Shown: piece after piece, positions 33,964 through 43,585 of the stretch
Layout: each line of letters starts with the position of its first letter
Position numbering within the stretch: position 1 is the first letter of the stretch
Assembly: GCA_028277115.1 (NCBI GenBank)
Contig: JANQHG010000052.1
Location: forward strand, 37,672-101,671
Length of the DNA stretch: 64,000 bases
Reading direction: 5' to 3'
DNA from: Azospirillaceae bacterium
Lineage (GTDB): Bacteria; Pseudomonadota; Alphaproteobacteria; Azospirillales; Azospirillaceae
Translations under genes and position numbers: made by a program
The notes under the pieces: model-generated
Databases searched by the model: none
Told to the model about the DNA's origin: nothing
What the model saw: the letters and a program-made list of their open reading frames with translations, nothing else

Positions 33964-36912
33964 TTACCGCACCAGGTTCAAGACGTCCTGAAGCATCTGG
34001 TCGGCGGTCGACACCACCCGCGTGTTCGCCGAGTAGCTGCGTTGGGTCACGATCAGCTTGGTGAACTCGTCGGCGATATCGACGTTCGAGCCCTCGAGGC
34101 TGACCGGGATGATCGTGCCGGCGCCGTTGAGGTCGGGGTCGGTGAAGGTGGCGACGCCGCTTTCCGAGGTCTCGACGAACACGCCGCCGCTCTCGCGCTG
34201 CAGCGCGTTCGGGTTGTTGAACACCACCAGCGGCACCTGCGCGATCTCGCTGATCCGACCGTTGTCGAACGAGACCTGGATGCGGCCGGTGTCGCTGATC
34301 TGGACTTCCTTGAACTGACCGCGCGGGCTGCCGTCCTGCTGCACCGAGGACACCCGGATGGTGTCGCCGGCGTATTGGGTCAGCCCGCCCGGGGTGCCGA
34401 ACGAGCCGAGGTCAAGCGTGATCTCCTGCGGCCCGGAGCCGTAATCGACCGTGAACGTGATGCTCGCCGGGCTGCCGGCCTCCTGGAGTGCGCCCGCGGT
34501 CGCGTTGCCCGGCGGGCCGGCGAGCGCGGTCGACAGTTTGGTCAGGGTGCCGGCATTGGCCGGGTCGTCACCGAACTCGACCTCGATGAACGGCGGGGTC
34601 TTGCCCGCCTGGACAGAGATTTCGGCCTCTTGGACATAAAAACCGACGCTGTCGTCGCTGGTCGCCGACAGCGTGATCACGCCGCCCGAGGCCTGGGCAT
34701 TGACCTCGCCGCCGCGTTCGTTGATCGCGTTGGCGATCCCGGCCGCGATCTCGTCGACCGACAGCTCCTCGCCGGTGGTCTGGTAGATCGCGGTGATCGG
34801 CGACGGCTGGACCCGGTCTTCCTGTTCCCAGGTGATGGTCGGAAACTCGGTCGAGCCGCGGACCACGATGCCTGGCTCGGTGCCGCCCGCGGTTGCGCTG
34901 CCGTCGGCGGTCTTGGCCAGGGTCAGTCGCTGGTCCTGGATGATCTCGTCGAAGAAATAGTCGCGGACCTTGGTCGCGGTGTTGAAATTCCCTTCGTTTT
35001 CTTCGGTGATCAGCAATGAATACTCGATGCCGTTAACCGTCATGAAATATTTGTCGCCGGCAATCGGGTTGCCGGTGATGTTGAACGCGAACGTCGTCTC
35101 CTTGGTCGGGGTCGCCGACGGTTCGATCAGGATCGTTGCGGTCGGCGACACCGAGGCGGTCTTGGCCTCTTGGAAGGTCGGACCCGGGATCGTGACCTCG
35201 AAGATCGCGCCCTCGTCGCCGACCACGTCGGGGTCGATGGTCAGGATCTGGCTTTGGGTCACCCCTTCCTGGGCGCGCATGTAGGTGCGCACCGTCGGTT
35301 CTTCGGTCTTGTCAGTGGAATCGGTCCAGAATACCCAGCCTTCGTTGCCGGCGCCGCCGACCTGTTCGGGCAGGGTGGTCGCGCCGACGCCGCCGATGTC
35401 GGCGAGCAGACCGGTCGGCACGGCAGACTCGTCCACTTCGATGATCAGATCGTTGCCGTCGACCGTGACCGAAAACCCGCCCAGGCTGCCACCGGTCAAA
35501 CCTTCCTCGATCCGCGGCTTGACCTTGGTCAACAGGAAGTTCGAGATGCCGCTGGCGATGTCGTTGGCGGTGACCGAGATCGGGCCGGTATCGCCGGAGT
35601 TCGCCGCGACATCGGTGAAGCCGCCGGTACCGTCCGGCAGGTAGAGGTCGATCCGGTCGCCGATGTCGATCGACGACGAGTTGAACGAGTAGGTGATCGT
35701 CTGCGGCGTCCCGGAACTCAAGGTTGCCGGCGGCTCCTTGGCGGCGGGGTCGATGCCGGCGACGCCGCCGGCCAGCGCGCCGCCGGTGGCGTTGGTCGGG
35801 AAGCTCGAGATCGGCATGGTCGAGGGGTTTGCGCTCTGCTGGCGGGCGGCGATCGTGGTGGTGAAGCTCTCGCCCGGGGTGAGGCCGCGTAGTACCAGGG
35901 CGTAACGCGGCATGGTCGCCGCCGGATCGGCGTTTGCGGTCATTGCCTGGGCCTGGGCGATCACCGGCGAGCCCGAGGTCCGGGTGATCTGGGTTGCGAA
36001 GTACTCGGCGATTGCCTGGGGTTTGTCGTAGCGGGCGATGTTGTCCGAGGTCAGACGCAGCTCGTACAGGTTCTGGTCGACCTGGATCGAATAGACGTCG
36101 CCGACCCGGGGCGGCGTGTAGTCGTCGCCGAAGCTGATCGCGTCGATCTGCGCCTTGGCTTCGAGCCCTTGTTCCGACACGATCCCGGGTTCGAACACCG
36201 GCTCGGCGCCCGGGATGTCGCGGTCGATCGGGTTGAGCGCGCTGCCCGGCGCGTCGATGTCGAGCCGCCAGCTGTTATCGCCTTGTTGGCGCCATTTCAG
36301 CTCGAGCGTGCGCTGAGTACCCTCGCCGTCGAAAATCTGGATGCTCGAGGTCGGCAACGAGACCCCGGCGGTCGGGTTGGCCGGCAGGTTGGCGGCGTAT
36401 TCGATCGTGTTGGTCGCAATCGGCGGGTCGACCAGATTGGTCACCTGGATCGGTTTGGCGACCTGGGTCACCACCCCGGTCTCGTTGTCGATCGCCCAGC
36501 CGTTGAGCGCGTAGCCGGCGCTGTTGACCAGGTAACGGTCCTTGTTGAGCTCGAAATCGCCCACCCGGGTGTATAGGTTCGATTGGGTGGTATCGCCGTC
36601 GGCGGCCGCGTCTTCCAGAGCCGACACCGCGGTGACGCTGAAGAAGCCCTGACCCTGGATCGACATGTGGGTCTGGGTCTGCGACTGGATCAGGTTGCCC
36701 TGCAGGTTGTTCGAGAAATTCGGCGCCGCGGTGACACCGCCCGGCGAGTGGATGCGCGGGTTCGACTGCAGGACCAGGGTTTCGAACGAGGTCTCGACCC
36801 GTTTGTAGCCGACCGTCTGGGAATTCGCGATGTTGTCCGAGATCGCGCCGAGCGCCCGCGACTGCGCCGTCAGGCCCAGGACCGCGCTGGACAGGGAACC
36901 GAAGATGCTCAT
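33964..36912 (-). CDS. flgE: Flagellar hook protein FlgE, very large (982 aa)
   Basis: A 982-residue hook protein. The N-terminus (MSIFGSLSSAVLGLTAQSRA then ISDNIANSQTVGYK) and C-terminus (ADEFTKLIVTQRSYSANTRV) carry the rod-hook family motifs. The long middle contains many repeat-like beta segments that include hook-IN-like stretches (GDVYSIQVDQNLYELRLTSD; GDKYFMTVNGIEYSLLITEE). The usual length is about 400. Another ATG lies 11 codons upstream, but the RpoN promoter at 36964-36978 predicts a transcript starting near 36952, which leaves only seven bases before it; the ATG at 36912 has GGAG nine bases upstream and is preferred. Confidence 0.93.
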   Translation of the reverse strand: MSIFGSLSSAVLGLTAQSRALGAISDNIANSQTVGYKRVETSFETLVLQSNPRIHSPGGVTAAPNFSNNLQGNLIQSQTQTHMSIQGQGFFSVTAVSALEDAAADGDTTQSNLYTRVGDFELNKDRYLVNSAGYALNGWAIDNETGVVTQVAKPIQVTNLVDPPIATNTIEYAANLPANPTAGVSLPTSSIQIFDGEGTQRTLELKWRQQGDNSWRLDIDAPGSALNPIDRDIPGAEPVFEPGIVSEQGLEAKAQIDAISFGDDYTPPRVGDVYSIQVDQNLYELRLTSDNIARYDKPQAIAEYFATQITRTSGSPVIAQAQAMTANADPAATMPRYALVLRGLTPGESFTTTIAARQQSANPSTMPISSFPTNATGGALAGGVAGIDPAAKEPPATLSSGTPQTITYSFNSSSIDIGDRIDLYLPDGTGGFTDVAANSGDTGPISVTANDIASGISNFLLTKVKPRIEEGLTGGSLGGFSVTVDGNDLIIEVDESAVPTGLLADIGGVGATTLPEQVGGAGNEGWVFWTDSTDKTEEPTVRTYMRAQEGVTQSQILTIDPDVVGDEGAIFEVTIPGPTFQEAKTASVSPTATILIEPSATPTKETTFAFNITGNPIAGDKYFMTVNGIEYSLLITEENEGNFNTATKVRDYFFDEIIQDQRLTLAKTADGSATAGGTEPGIVVRGSTEFPTITWEQEDRVQPSPITAIYQTTGEELSVDEIAAGIANAINERGGEVNAQASGGVITLSATSDDSVGFYVQEAEISVQAGKTPPFIEVEFGDDPANAGTLTKLSTALAGPPGNATAGALQEAGSPASITFTVDYGSGPQEITLDLGSFGTPGGLTQYAGDTIRVSSVQQDGSPRGQFKEVQISDTGRIQVSFDNGRISEIAQVPLVVFNNPNALQRESGGVFVETSESGVATFTDPDLNGAGTIIPVSLEGSNVDIADEFTKLIVTQRSYSANTRVVSTADQMLQDVLNLVR

Positions 36913-36963
36913 GTCGCCCGACTCCGTCAGCCTCACGCCGTTCATGTCTTACCAACCGGTTCA

Positions 36964-36978
36964 GCAAGCGTCGGGCCA
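36964..36978 (-). promoter_or_regulatory. Sigma-54 (RpoN) promoter of flgE-flgK-flgL
   Basis: Read leftward: TGGCCCG-ACGC-TTGC, GG and GC exactly ten bases apart. Two TGCCGG half-sites at 37064-37069 and 37079-37084, about 100 bases upstream, resemble halves of the CCGGCA-N5-TGCCGG element seen at the flagellin genes and may bind the activator. Confidence 0.78.
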
Positions 36979-37098
36979 AGCGGTCCCGGCGCGGCAATCC
37001 GCGGAAACCCCGGGGGTCGGGCCGGGTCGCGACCGGGTCTCGGTCGGTCCGGGGGGCGGTTTTTGCCGGGTCGGGTTTTGCCGGGAGGACGACCGTCG

Positions 37099-39414
37099 AT
37101 GACCGCCGGCCGGCCGGGGTCGGCGGTCGCACCCTGGCTGCGCCACGGCTTGGCCGCCCAGGCCGCGGGCCGGCTCGACGACGCCGCGGCCTGGTATCGC
37201 CGGGTCCTCGAGGTGGCGCCGGACAACCCCGAAACCCTGCACCTGCTTGGCCTGGTGCGGGTGCGCGCCGGCGATCCGGCCGAAGCCGAGCGGCTGTTCG
37301 CCCACGCGATCGCGGCCGGCGGCGACCGCGCGGCCCTGCACAACGATCTCGGTCTCGCGCGTCTGGCACGCGGCCATGCCGCCGCCGCGGCGGCCAGCCA
37401 TCGTCGGGCCCACGCGCTCGACCCGACCGACCCGCGGGCCCTGGTCAACCTCGGGGTCGCCGAGGAGGCGCTCGGCGACCCGGTCGGTGCCGCCGGGCGC
37501 TATCGCGCGGCGATCGCGCTCGCGCCCGACGATTCCGGGGCCGCGCTCAACCTCGCGATCGTCAGCGGGCGGCTCGGCTCGGCCGCCCGGGCCCGCACCG
37601 CGTTTCGGCGCGCGTTGGTCCTGGCGCCGGACCACGGTCGCGCCTGGCACGCGTTTGCGAGCCTGCTGGCCGACGGCGATCGGCCGGTCGGTGCGACCGC
37701 GGCGGCACGGCGCGCGGTGGTGCTGGTGCCGGCGGCGCCGGCGGCGCTCGCGCTGCTCGGGCGGCTGGTGCTTGGCGCGGCGACGGCGGGTGCGATCGCC
37801 GCTGCGGCGCGCCTGTTCGGCCACGCACTCAGCTGCGATCCGCGCTGCGCCGCCGCCCACGACGGCCGCGGTTTGGTGACGGCGTTGGGCGGCGCACCGG
37901 CGGCGGCGGTCGACCACCACCGCCGGGCGGTCGTGTGCGACCCGGCCGACCGCCGGGCGGTCGACCATCTGTCCGGCTGTCTCCAGATGCTCGGCCGCGC
38001 CGACCCTGCGGTCGCGGCGACGCGCGCGCTGGTCGCGCTCGACCATGGCCGGCCAGCCAGCCTGGCCGAGCTCGGACATGCGCTGCAGGCCGCCGGGCGG
38101 CTCGACGAGGCGGAGCGCCATCTGCGCACGGCGCTTGCGGCGGCGCCCGATCTCGCCGGGGCCGCCAACACCCTCGGCTTCGTCTGCCAGAGCACCGCGC
38201 GCGAGGCCGAGGCCGAGCGCTGGTACCGCCGCGCCGTCGTGAGCGCCGCCGTCCATGCCGCGGCAATCGGCAATCTCGGCCTGATCCGGGCCCGCCAGGG
38301 GCGCCGCGATACAGCGGCGCGGTTCTATCGCTGGGCGCTCGCGCTCGACCCGTCGCTGGCGTTGGTGCGCTTCAACCTCGGTCTCTTGGATCTCGAGTGT
38401 GGTCGGCTCGACGACGGCTGGGCCCGCTACGACGCCCGGTTCGCTGCCGGCCGCGCCTTGCCGTGGCGGCGCTTTGTGGTGGCGCGGTGGACCGGGACGC
38501 CGCCGGGCAGGCGCCGGCTCCTGGTGTGGCGCGAGCAGGGGGTCGGCGACGAGTTGATGTTCGCGTCGTGCTACCGCGACGTCCTGGCGGCGGTGCGCGG
38601 CGCCGGCGGCGCCCGTCCGGTGATCGAAACCGATCGCCGTCTGGCCGGCGTGATCCAGCGCTGCTGTCCCGGCGCCCGGGTGCGGCGCGAACCGCCCGGG
38701 GTGATGGCGACCGCCGAGGCCGGGACGGTCGAGCCGGCCGGCGATCTCGGGGCCCAGTGTCCGGCCGGCGACCTGCCCGGGTTGGTGCGTCGCCGGCTGG
38801 CCGATTTTCCGAGCGATCGCGCCGCCTGGCTCGCGCCCGCGCCCGAACAGGCGCGGGTGTGGCGCGACCGGCTGGCCGCGCTCGGCCACGGCCTCTTGGT
38901 CGGTCTCAGCTGGCGCAGCGGCCTGCGCACCGCCGACCGGGCCCACGCCTACACCGAGCTCGCCGACTGGGGGTCGGTGTTCGCGGTCCCCGGGGTCCGC
39001 TTCGTCAATCTGCAATATGACGCCGAGCCGCCCGAACGATGGCTCGCCGAACGGCGGTTCGCGGTCACGCTCGCCGCCTGGCCCGATCTCGACCTGCGCG
39101 ACGACTTCGAAGCGTTGGCCGGCCTGGTCGCCGGCCTCGACCTCGTGATCTCGGCGCCGACCGCGCTCGGCGAACTGGCCGGGGCGGTCGGGACCCCGGT
39201 CTGGCGGATCGGTCCGGCCGGTGACTGGACCCGGCTCGGCACCCGGGTCCGCCCCTGGTACCCGGCGATGCGCCTGTTCGCCGCCCCGCCGGGCTCGCCG
39301 GTCGCGGACCAGATCGGCGGCATCGCGCGCGCGTTGGCGCGGCTTGCCGCCGGATCATCGGCCGGCGCGCGCGATCACAAGACATCCCACGCGTACAATC
39401 CGACGCCCTCATAG
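37099..39414 (+). CDS. TPR protein with glycosyltransferase-like C-terminal domain, copy 1
   Basis: A 771-residue protein with about 13-14 tetratricopeptide repeats (from residue 15 to about 440; for example AWYRRVLEVAPDNPETLHLL), then a C-terminal domain of about 300 residues with VWREQGVGDELMFASCYRDV, LVGLSWRSG and DLVISAPTALGELAGAVGTP, a pattern seen in bacterial TPR proteins related to heptosyl or GT9/GT41-like glycosyltransferases. It is divergent from flgE, suggesting a role in flagellar glycosylation. GGGAGG precedes the ATG. A weak RpoN-like match (GG at 37053, TTTTTGC at 37061-37066) lies just upstream. Its end overlaps the convergent CAP gene by 40 bases. Confidence 0.82.
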   Translation: MTAGRPGSAVAPWLRHGLAAQAAGRLDDAAAWYRRVLEVAPDNPETLHLLGLVRVRAGDPAEAERLFAHAIAAGGDRAALHNDLGLARLARGHAAAAAASHRRAHALDPTDPRALVNLGVAEEALGDPVGAAGRYRAAIALAPDDSGAALNLAIVSGRLGSAARARTAFRRALVLAPDHGRAWHAFASLLADGDRPVGATAAARRAVVLVPAAPAALALLGRLVLGAATAGAIAAAARLFGHALSCDPRCAAAHDGRGLVTALGGAPAAAVDHHRRAVVCDPADRRAVDHLSGCLQMLGRADPAVAATRALVALDHGRPASLAELGHALQAAGRLDEAERHLRTALAAAPDLAGAANTLGFVCQSTAREAEAERWYRRAVVSAAVHAAAIGNLGLIRARQGRRDTAARFYRWALALDPSLALVRFNLGLLDLECGRLDDGWARYDARFAAGRALPWRRFVVARWTGTPPGRRRLLVWREQGVGDELMFASCYRDVLAAVRGAGGARPVIETDRRLAGVIQRCCPGARVRREPPGVMATAEAGTVEPAGDLGAQCPAGDLPGLVRRRLADFPSDRAAWLAPAPEQARVWRDRLAALGHGLLVGLSWRSGLRTADRAHAYTELADWGSVFAVPGVRFVNLQYDAEPPERWLAERRFAVTLAAWPDLDLRDDFEALAGLVAGLDLVISAPTALGELAGAVGTPVWRIGPAGDWTRLGTRVRPWYPAMRLFAAPPGSPVADQIGGIARALARLAAGSSAGARDHKTSHAYNPTPS

Positions 39415-40619
39415 GTGAAATGGGCGAGGTTCGCGATCACGCTGTCGCGTTCATCGACCGACGGCGTAAAGAAATGGCCGCCGCTTTCAGTGTTGTAGAA
39501 GCGATAGATCGGGATCGTGCCGTCGCCGTCGGCGTAGAACCCGACACCCTCGTAGGTAAAGTGCGGCAGATTGTTGATGATGGTATCGCGCTCGTCGGTC
39601 GCCATGGTGAAGAAGTGGCCGCCGGCCTCGGTGTTGTAGAAGCGGTAGACCGGCGCCACCGTGTCGTCGTCGGTGGATTTGGCCGCGAACCCGACGCCTT
39701 CGTAGTTGAAATGGGTCAGGTTGGTCCGAATACTGTCGCGTTCGTCGGAAGACACCGTAAAGAAATGGCCACCCGCGATCGTGTTGTAGAAGCGATAGAC
39801 CGGGTTGGTGCCGTCCGGTACCGCCGGGTCCGAGTTGGTGTCGAGGATGTCGAGCTTGACCGAGCGGTCGGCGATCGTGACCGTGTGGACATGCGCTTCG
39901 TCGAGATCGCCGCCGGAAAAGCCGATCGTGTAGTCGCCGGGGCCGAGCGCCAGGCTGTAGCCGCCCGCTTGCGCCGTCGTGCCGACTTCGGAGCCGTTGA
40001 CGGTGATTTGGACGCTGCCCAGGCCTTCGCCGGGGCTATAGAAGGCGTCGCTGTCCTGGTCGTCGTAGACGACGCCGGTCAGGAACAGGGTGCTGCCGGA
40101 GAAGGCGAAGTTCTGGGTCACCATCGACGCCTGAAAATCGGTGCCGTCGCTGGTGAACACGCCTTCCTGCTGGCCGATCCCGAGTTCGCGAAAGCTGCCC
40201 TCGAGGATGTTGACCCGGTGGCCGCTGCTGCGGAACAGGCCCTCGTGCTGGCTCACGATTGCGGCTTCGAGGTCGATCGTCGGGGCGGTGGTGCCGGTCC
40301 AGCTGATGTTCTCGCCGGTCGCCCAGCCGTCGGTGCCGAGGGTGTAGCCGGCCGCCGCGATCCGCTCGGTCGGGGTCGAGCCGCCCGAGCCGGTGTGCGA
40401 GAACATGTCGGCGTCGAGCATCCAGGCGCTGTGGCCGCGCGCCGCGTCGGTCAACAGCGCGTTGGGGGCGAGCGGGGCTTTGGCGTCGGCGGTGATCGTG
40501 CCGGGGTCGAGGCCCTCGTTGAGGTCGATGCCGAAGCGGGCCGCTTCTGCCGCGGGGTCGGCGCGGGCGCGGTTGATCAGCTCCAGCATGTATTGTTCGA
40601 GGTCGGTCAGCGTCGCCAT
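39375..40619 (-). CDS. CAP/SCP-domain protein with three DUF5648-like repeats
   Basis: A 414-residue protein. Residues about 5-155 form a CAP (SCP/PR-1) domain with the conserved MLELINRARADP, the GHSAWMLDADMFSHTG histidines and TGENISW. A short carboxypeptidase-regulatory-like beta domain follows (VVYDDQDSDAFYSPGEGLGS). Three repeats of about 48 residues close the protein, each with YRFYNT, GGHFFT, DERD and EGVGF. There is no N-terminal signal peptide, so type I secretion is likely, as for many such proteins. AAGGAG lies before the ATG. The target is unknown; CAP domains elsewhere bind sterols, lipids or act as peptidases. Confidence 0.85.
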   Translation of the reverse strand: MATLTDLEQYMLELINRARADPAAEAARFGIDLNEGLDPGTITADAKAPLAPNALLTDAARGHSAWMLDADMFSHTGSGGSTPTERIAAAGYTLGTDGWATGENISWTGTTAPTIDLEAAIVSQHEGLFRSSGHRVNILEGSFRELGIGQQEGVFTSDGTDFQASMVTQNFAFSGSTLFLTGVVYDDQDSDAFYSPGEGLGSVQITVNGSEVGTTAQAGGYSLALGPGDYTIGFSGGDLDEAHVHTVTIADRSVKLDILDTNSDPAVPDGTNPVYRFYNTIAGGHFFTVSSDERDSIRTNLTHFNYEGVGFAAKSTDDDTVAPVYRFYNTEAGGHFFTMATDERDTIINNLPHFTYEGVGFYADGDGTIPIYRFYNTESGGHFFTPSVDERDSVIANLAHFTYEGVGLYAWDVL

Positions 40620-40660
40620 CGGTGGCTCCTTCCGTCGTTCGGCCTGACGGCCGCAATCGG

Positions 40661-40790
40661 GGGCGCTGCCCCCGACCCCCGCAAAAGGGGGGCACCCCCG
40701 TTGACCACCACTACCTCGCGGGGTCCAGGGGGCAACCCCTGGTCGGGGGTGTCGGGGGGCGAAGCCCCCTGACAGCGCGCGCCAGCGCGC
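40661..40790. repeat. G/C-rich palindromic intergenic element, copy 3 (longest)
   Basis: Repeated palindromes: gggggcgctgccccc, cccccgcaaaaggggg, aggggcaacccct and ggggggcgaagcccccc. It shares the segment caacccctggtcgggg with copy 1 at 35-105. The stop codon of the TPR gene at 40711 lies within it, so the last codons of that gene may be element-derived. Confidence 0.65.
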
Positions 40791-42654
40791 CAATGCCTGC
40801 CGGGGGCGGCCCGAACACTCGCTGCGCGGGATACCACGGCCGCACCCCGGTCCCAAACCGGGTCCAGTCCCCTGCCAAACTCGGCCGCCACACCGGCACC
40901 CCGAGCGCCGCCGCCAACTCCCCGACCGCCGTCGAGACCGACAGCACCAGGTCGAGGTTGGCGATCAACCCCGCCAAACTCTCGAGATCCGAAAACAGAT
41001 CCACATCCGGCCAATGCGCCAACGCCGCGAGCTCGTCCAGCTGGGCATCGGCCTGGAGCGAGACCAGCCGCACGCCCGGCAGCGCCAACACCGGCCGCCA
41101 GTCGGCCAAAGTCGAATAGGCCGCGCGCCGCCCGGCGGTCACCAACGTGCTGCGCCAGCACAGCCCGACCAACAGCCGTCGGTCCGCCCCGACGGCGAGC
41201 CGGTCGCGCCACGCCGCGACCACGGCCGGGTCGGGGACCAGCCACCCGCAGCGCCCGACCGGCACCGCGGCGAGCGTCGGCATCACCACGGCCGGCAGGT
41301 CGCCGGCCGCAATGTGGCAGTCGTAATCCGGCGGCGGGCCGGCGGGATTTTCGACGAGCGTCTGATAAGACGGCGCCGGACGCACCGTCGCCGCGGCGAG
41401 ACTGCGCGCGAACAGACCGGCCAGCCTCGGTTCGGCCTCGATCACCACCGGACCGTCGGCGCGGGCCGCAAGTGCGGGGTAGCCGGCGGAGAACATCACC
41501 TCATCGCCGATGCCCTGCTCGCGCCACACCAGGAGCCGCCGCCCGGCGAGCGGCTCGCCCCGCCAGACCGGGCGCGGCGGCCGCCGCCACGGGCGCGCCA
41601 AGCCGGTCTCGAACCGCGCGCCGTGGCCCGGCCAGCCGTCGGCGAGCCGGCCCTGGCCGAGCGCGAACAGACCCTCTAGTACCCGCACCATCGCGCGCCC
41701 GGGCGCGAGGGCCCGCGCGGCTGCGAACAACCGTGCCGCCGCCTGATCGTCGCCGGCGCGCCGGCGGCGATCTGCCAGCTGGGCCAGCGCCTCGGCGTCG
41801 TCCGGGGCGAGCCTGAGCGCGCGGTCGAGCGCGGCCTCGGCGGCGGCGGCGTCGCGGGTCTCGGCGACCACCGCGACGCCGCGATGGGCGGCCGCCAGCG
41901 CCGGCGCACGCACGATCGCCGCGCGGAACCACCGGTCGGCGCCGGCGAGATCGTCGATTTGGCGCAGCGCCTGGCCGAGATTGACCATCAGCCGCGGGTC
42001 GGGCAGCCGATCGAGCGCCTGGCGCAGCAACGCGACCGCGGCGGCGCCGTGGCCGTCCTCTTGGGCGACGCAGCCGAGGTTGGCGAGCGCTTCGGGCTGT
42101 CGATCGGCGCCTTCGAGGGCGAGGGCGCGGCGATAATGCGCCGCCGCCTCGGCGCGGCGCCCGAGTTGGTGGAGCACGACCCCGCGCTGGGTGTGGAGGT
42201 CGGCCGCACCCGGCGCCGTGCGCACCGCCCGCCAGCTCGCGGCCGCCGCGGCGGCGAGATCGCCGCGCGCGGTCGCGGCCGCGGCGACCACCGACCAGCC
42301 GATCGCGGCGGCCGGTGCCAGCGCCAACCCACGGCGTGCGGTCGCCGTCGCGGTCGCCGGGTCGCCGCGCGCCTGGGCGAGTTGGGCCAGATCGAACAAG
42401 ACGCCGGCGTGCGAGTGGCCGAGCCGCCGTTCTGCCTGCCCGAGCCGGCGCGCCGCCTCGTCGAGCGCGCCGCGCGCGAGCGCGATCCGCCCGAGCCCAT
42501 GGGCGGCGGCGGCATGCCCCGGCGCGCGGCGCAGCAGGCGGGTCCAGGCCGCCGCCGCCTCGTCGAGCCGGCCGGCCGCCATCGCCGCCGTCGCGTCGCG
42601 CTCAAGGCTCGCGGATGCGCCGTCGCCGGCGGCGCGGCGTTGGTGCCGGTTCAT
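40711..42654 (-). CDS. TPR protein with glycosyltransferase-like C-terminal domain, copy 2
   Basis: A 647-residue protein: about ten TPR units (residues 15-350; for example ALTRLLRRAPGHAAAAHGLG-like pairs), then the same C-terminal domain as the gene at 37099, with VWREQGIGDEVMFSAGYPAL, LVGLCWRSTLVTAG and DLVLSVSTAVGELAAALGVP. The two are clear paralogues from one locus, separated by the CAP gene. The shared features suggest transfer of sugar to a surface protein, perhaps flagellin; donor and target are not deducible. The C-terminal 10-15 residues are encoded by the palindromic element and are probably not functional. Confidence 0.82.
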   Translation of the reverse strand: MNRHQRRAAGDGASASLERDATAAMAAGRLDEAAAAWTRLLRRAPGHAAAAHGLGRIALARGALDEAARRLGQAERRLGHSHAGVLFDLAQLAQARGDPATATATARRGLALAPAAAIGWSVVAAAATARGDLAAAAAASWRAVRTAPGAADLHTQRGVVLHQLGRRAEAAAHYRRALALEGADRQPEALANLGCVAQEDGHGAAAVALLRQALDRLPDPRLMVNLGQALRQIDDLAGADRWFRAAIVRAPALAAAHRGVAVVAETRDAAAAEAALDRALRLAPDDAEALAQLADRRRRAGDDQAAARLFAAARALAPGRAMVRVLEGLFALGQGRLADGWPGHGARFETGLARPWRRPPRPVWRGEPLAGRRLLVWREQGIGDEVMFSAGYPALAARADGPVVIEAEPRLAGLFARSLAAATVRPAPSYQTLVENPAGPPPDYDCHIAAGDLPAVVMPTLAAVPVGRCGWLVPDPAVVAAWRDRLAVGADRRLLVGLCWRSTLVTAGRRAAYSTLADWRPVLALPGVRLVSLQADAQLDELAALAHWPDVDLFSDLESLAGLIANLDLVLSVSTAVGELAAALGVPVWRPSLAGDWTRFGTGVRPWYPAQRVFGPPPAGIGALARAVRGLRPPTPPTRGCPLDPAR

Positions 42655-42864
42655 CGGGCGCCCATCGGGCTTGACCGTCGAGGCCGGTCGATCACGCCGG
42701 TGTCGACTCCGGATCGGTCGCGGTCGTGTCGACTCGGCGCCAAGGTAGCGTCGCCATGGTCACCGTCAAGCATCGGATCGTCGGCAGCGACGACGCGGCA
42801 TGGCGGAAATCCTGGCCGGCCGGCAGATCCGCCAGGCGACCGCGTCGAACAAGACAACAGCAAC

Positions 42865-42892
42865 TTGACAGTCGGGTCGGGCATGCTATCAA
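42865..42892 (+). promoter_or_regulatory. Sigma-70-type promoter candidate
   Basis: TTGACA at 42865-42870 and TATCAA at 42887-42892 are 16 bases apart in an AT-richer stretch of the 373-base gap before the gene at 43028. The predicted leader is about 130 bases. The rest of that gap shows no gene. Confidence 0.5.
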
Positions 42893-43027
42893 TGCCTCGG
42901 GCAATCCGACGGGTTGATCTCTGCTTCACTGCTTATCACACGTGATCTGGATTACCACCCGCGGTGTTTGATTGGCGAGCACTTGACGATTTTCATCACC
43001 GTTGCGATCCGGTGAGGACCGTAAGAC

Positions 43028-43471
43028 ATGGACGCTGAAGAAGACATCGGGAAGAAATTTGCCGAATACATCAAGCTTCAGTTGTTTGATGAACGGTTCC
43101 TGTCGCGCGATCGCGAAAAGAAACTCCTGGCCGAAGGCGTCACTCGGTTCGATATCTCCTTGGACGAGGCCCGGGCGATTCTGATGGATGTCGCCGCCGA
43201 CCTTGACCTGATCTTCGAAAAAGACGTCGATAAACTGATCCGTGAGATCATGCAGGCGTTTGCTGCAACCGACGGGTACATCAGTTGCAGTGAATTCCAT
43301 CACGGCGTCCATATCTATAAGCAGCTTTCGGCTGGGCATGTCGGCGAAGGTGATGCCATGCGGCGGTTGAAGCAGATGATGCTCGACAGGGACTGGAAGC
43401 CGCGCCGGCAAGGCCTGACCATTTTGAGCGCGATCGGCACCAGAAAATGGTTCCGGGAGATCCCGAGCTGA
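43028..43471 (+). CDS. Hypothetical protein, 147 aa
   Basis: A 147-residue soluble, helical protein starting MDAEEDIGKKFAEYIKLQLF. It contains charged helices (FDISLDEARAILMDVAADLD) and ends with a basic segment (MLDRDWKPRRQGLTILSAIG). GAGG lies eight bases before the ATG. Codon use is less GC-extreme than its neighbours. No family is recognised; the helical, acidic N-terminal half resembles TerB-like or EF-hand-like folds only superficially. Confidence 0.75.
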   Translation: MDAEEDIGKKFAEYIKLQLFDERFLSRDREKKLLAEGVTRFDISLDEARAILMDVAADLDLIFEKDVDKLIREIMQAFAATDGYISCSEFHHGVHIYKQLSAGHVGEGDAMRRLKQMMLDRDWKPRRQGLTILSAIGTRKWFREIPS

Positions 43472-43585
43472 CCGGATGCCCGTGATCCGGGACTGATCCG
43501 GGACAGGGGACCCCGAGACGGCGCTGCCGCGGGCCGCGACGGGTGAGGTGCGTCCGGCGGTCCGACTTCGAGGAGTGGGTCCACG

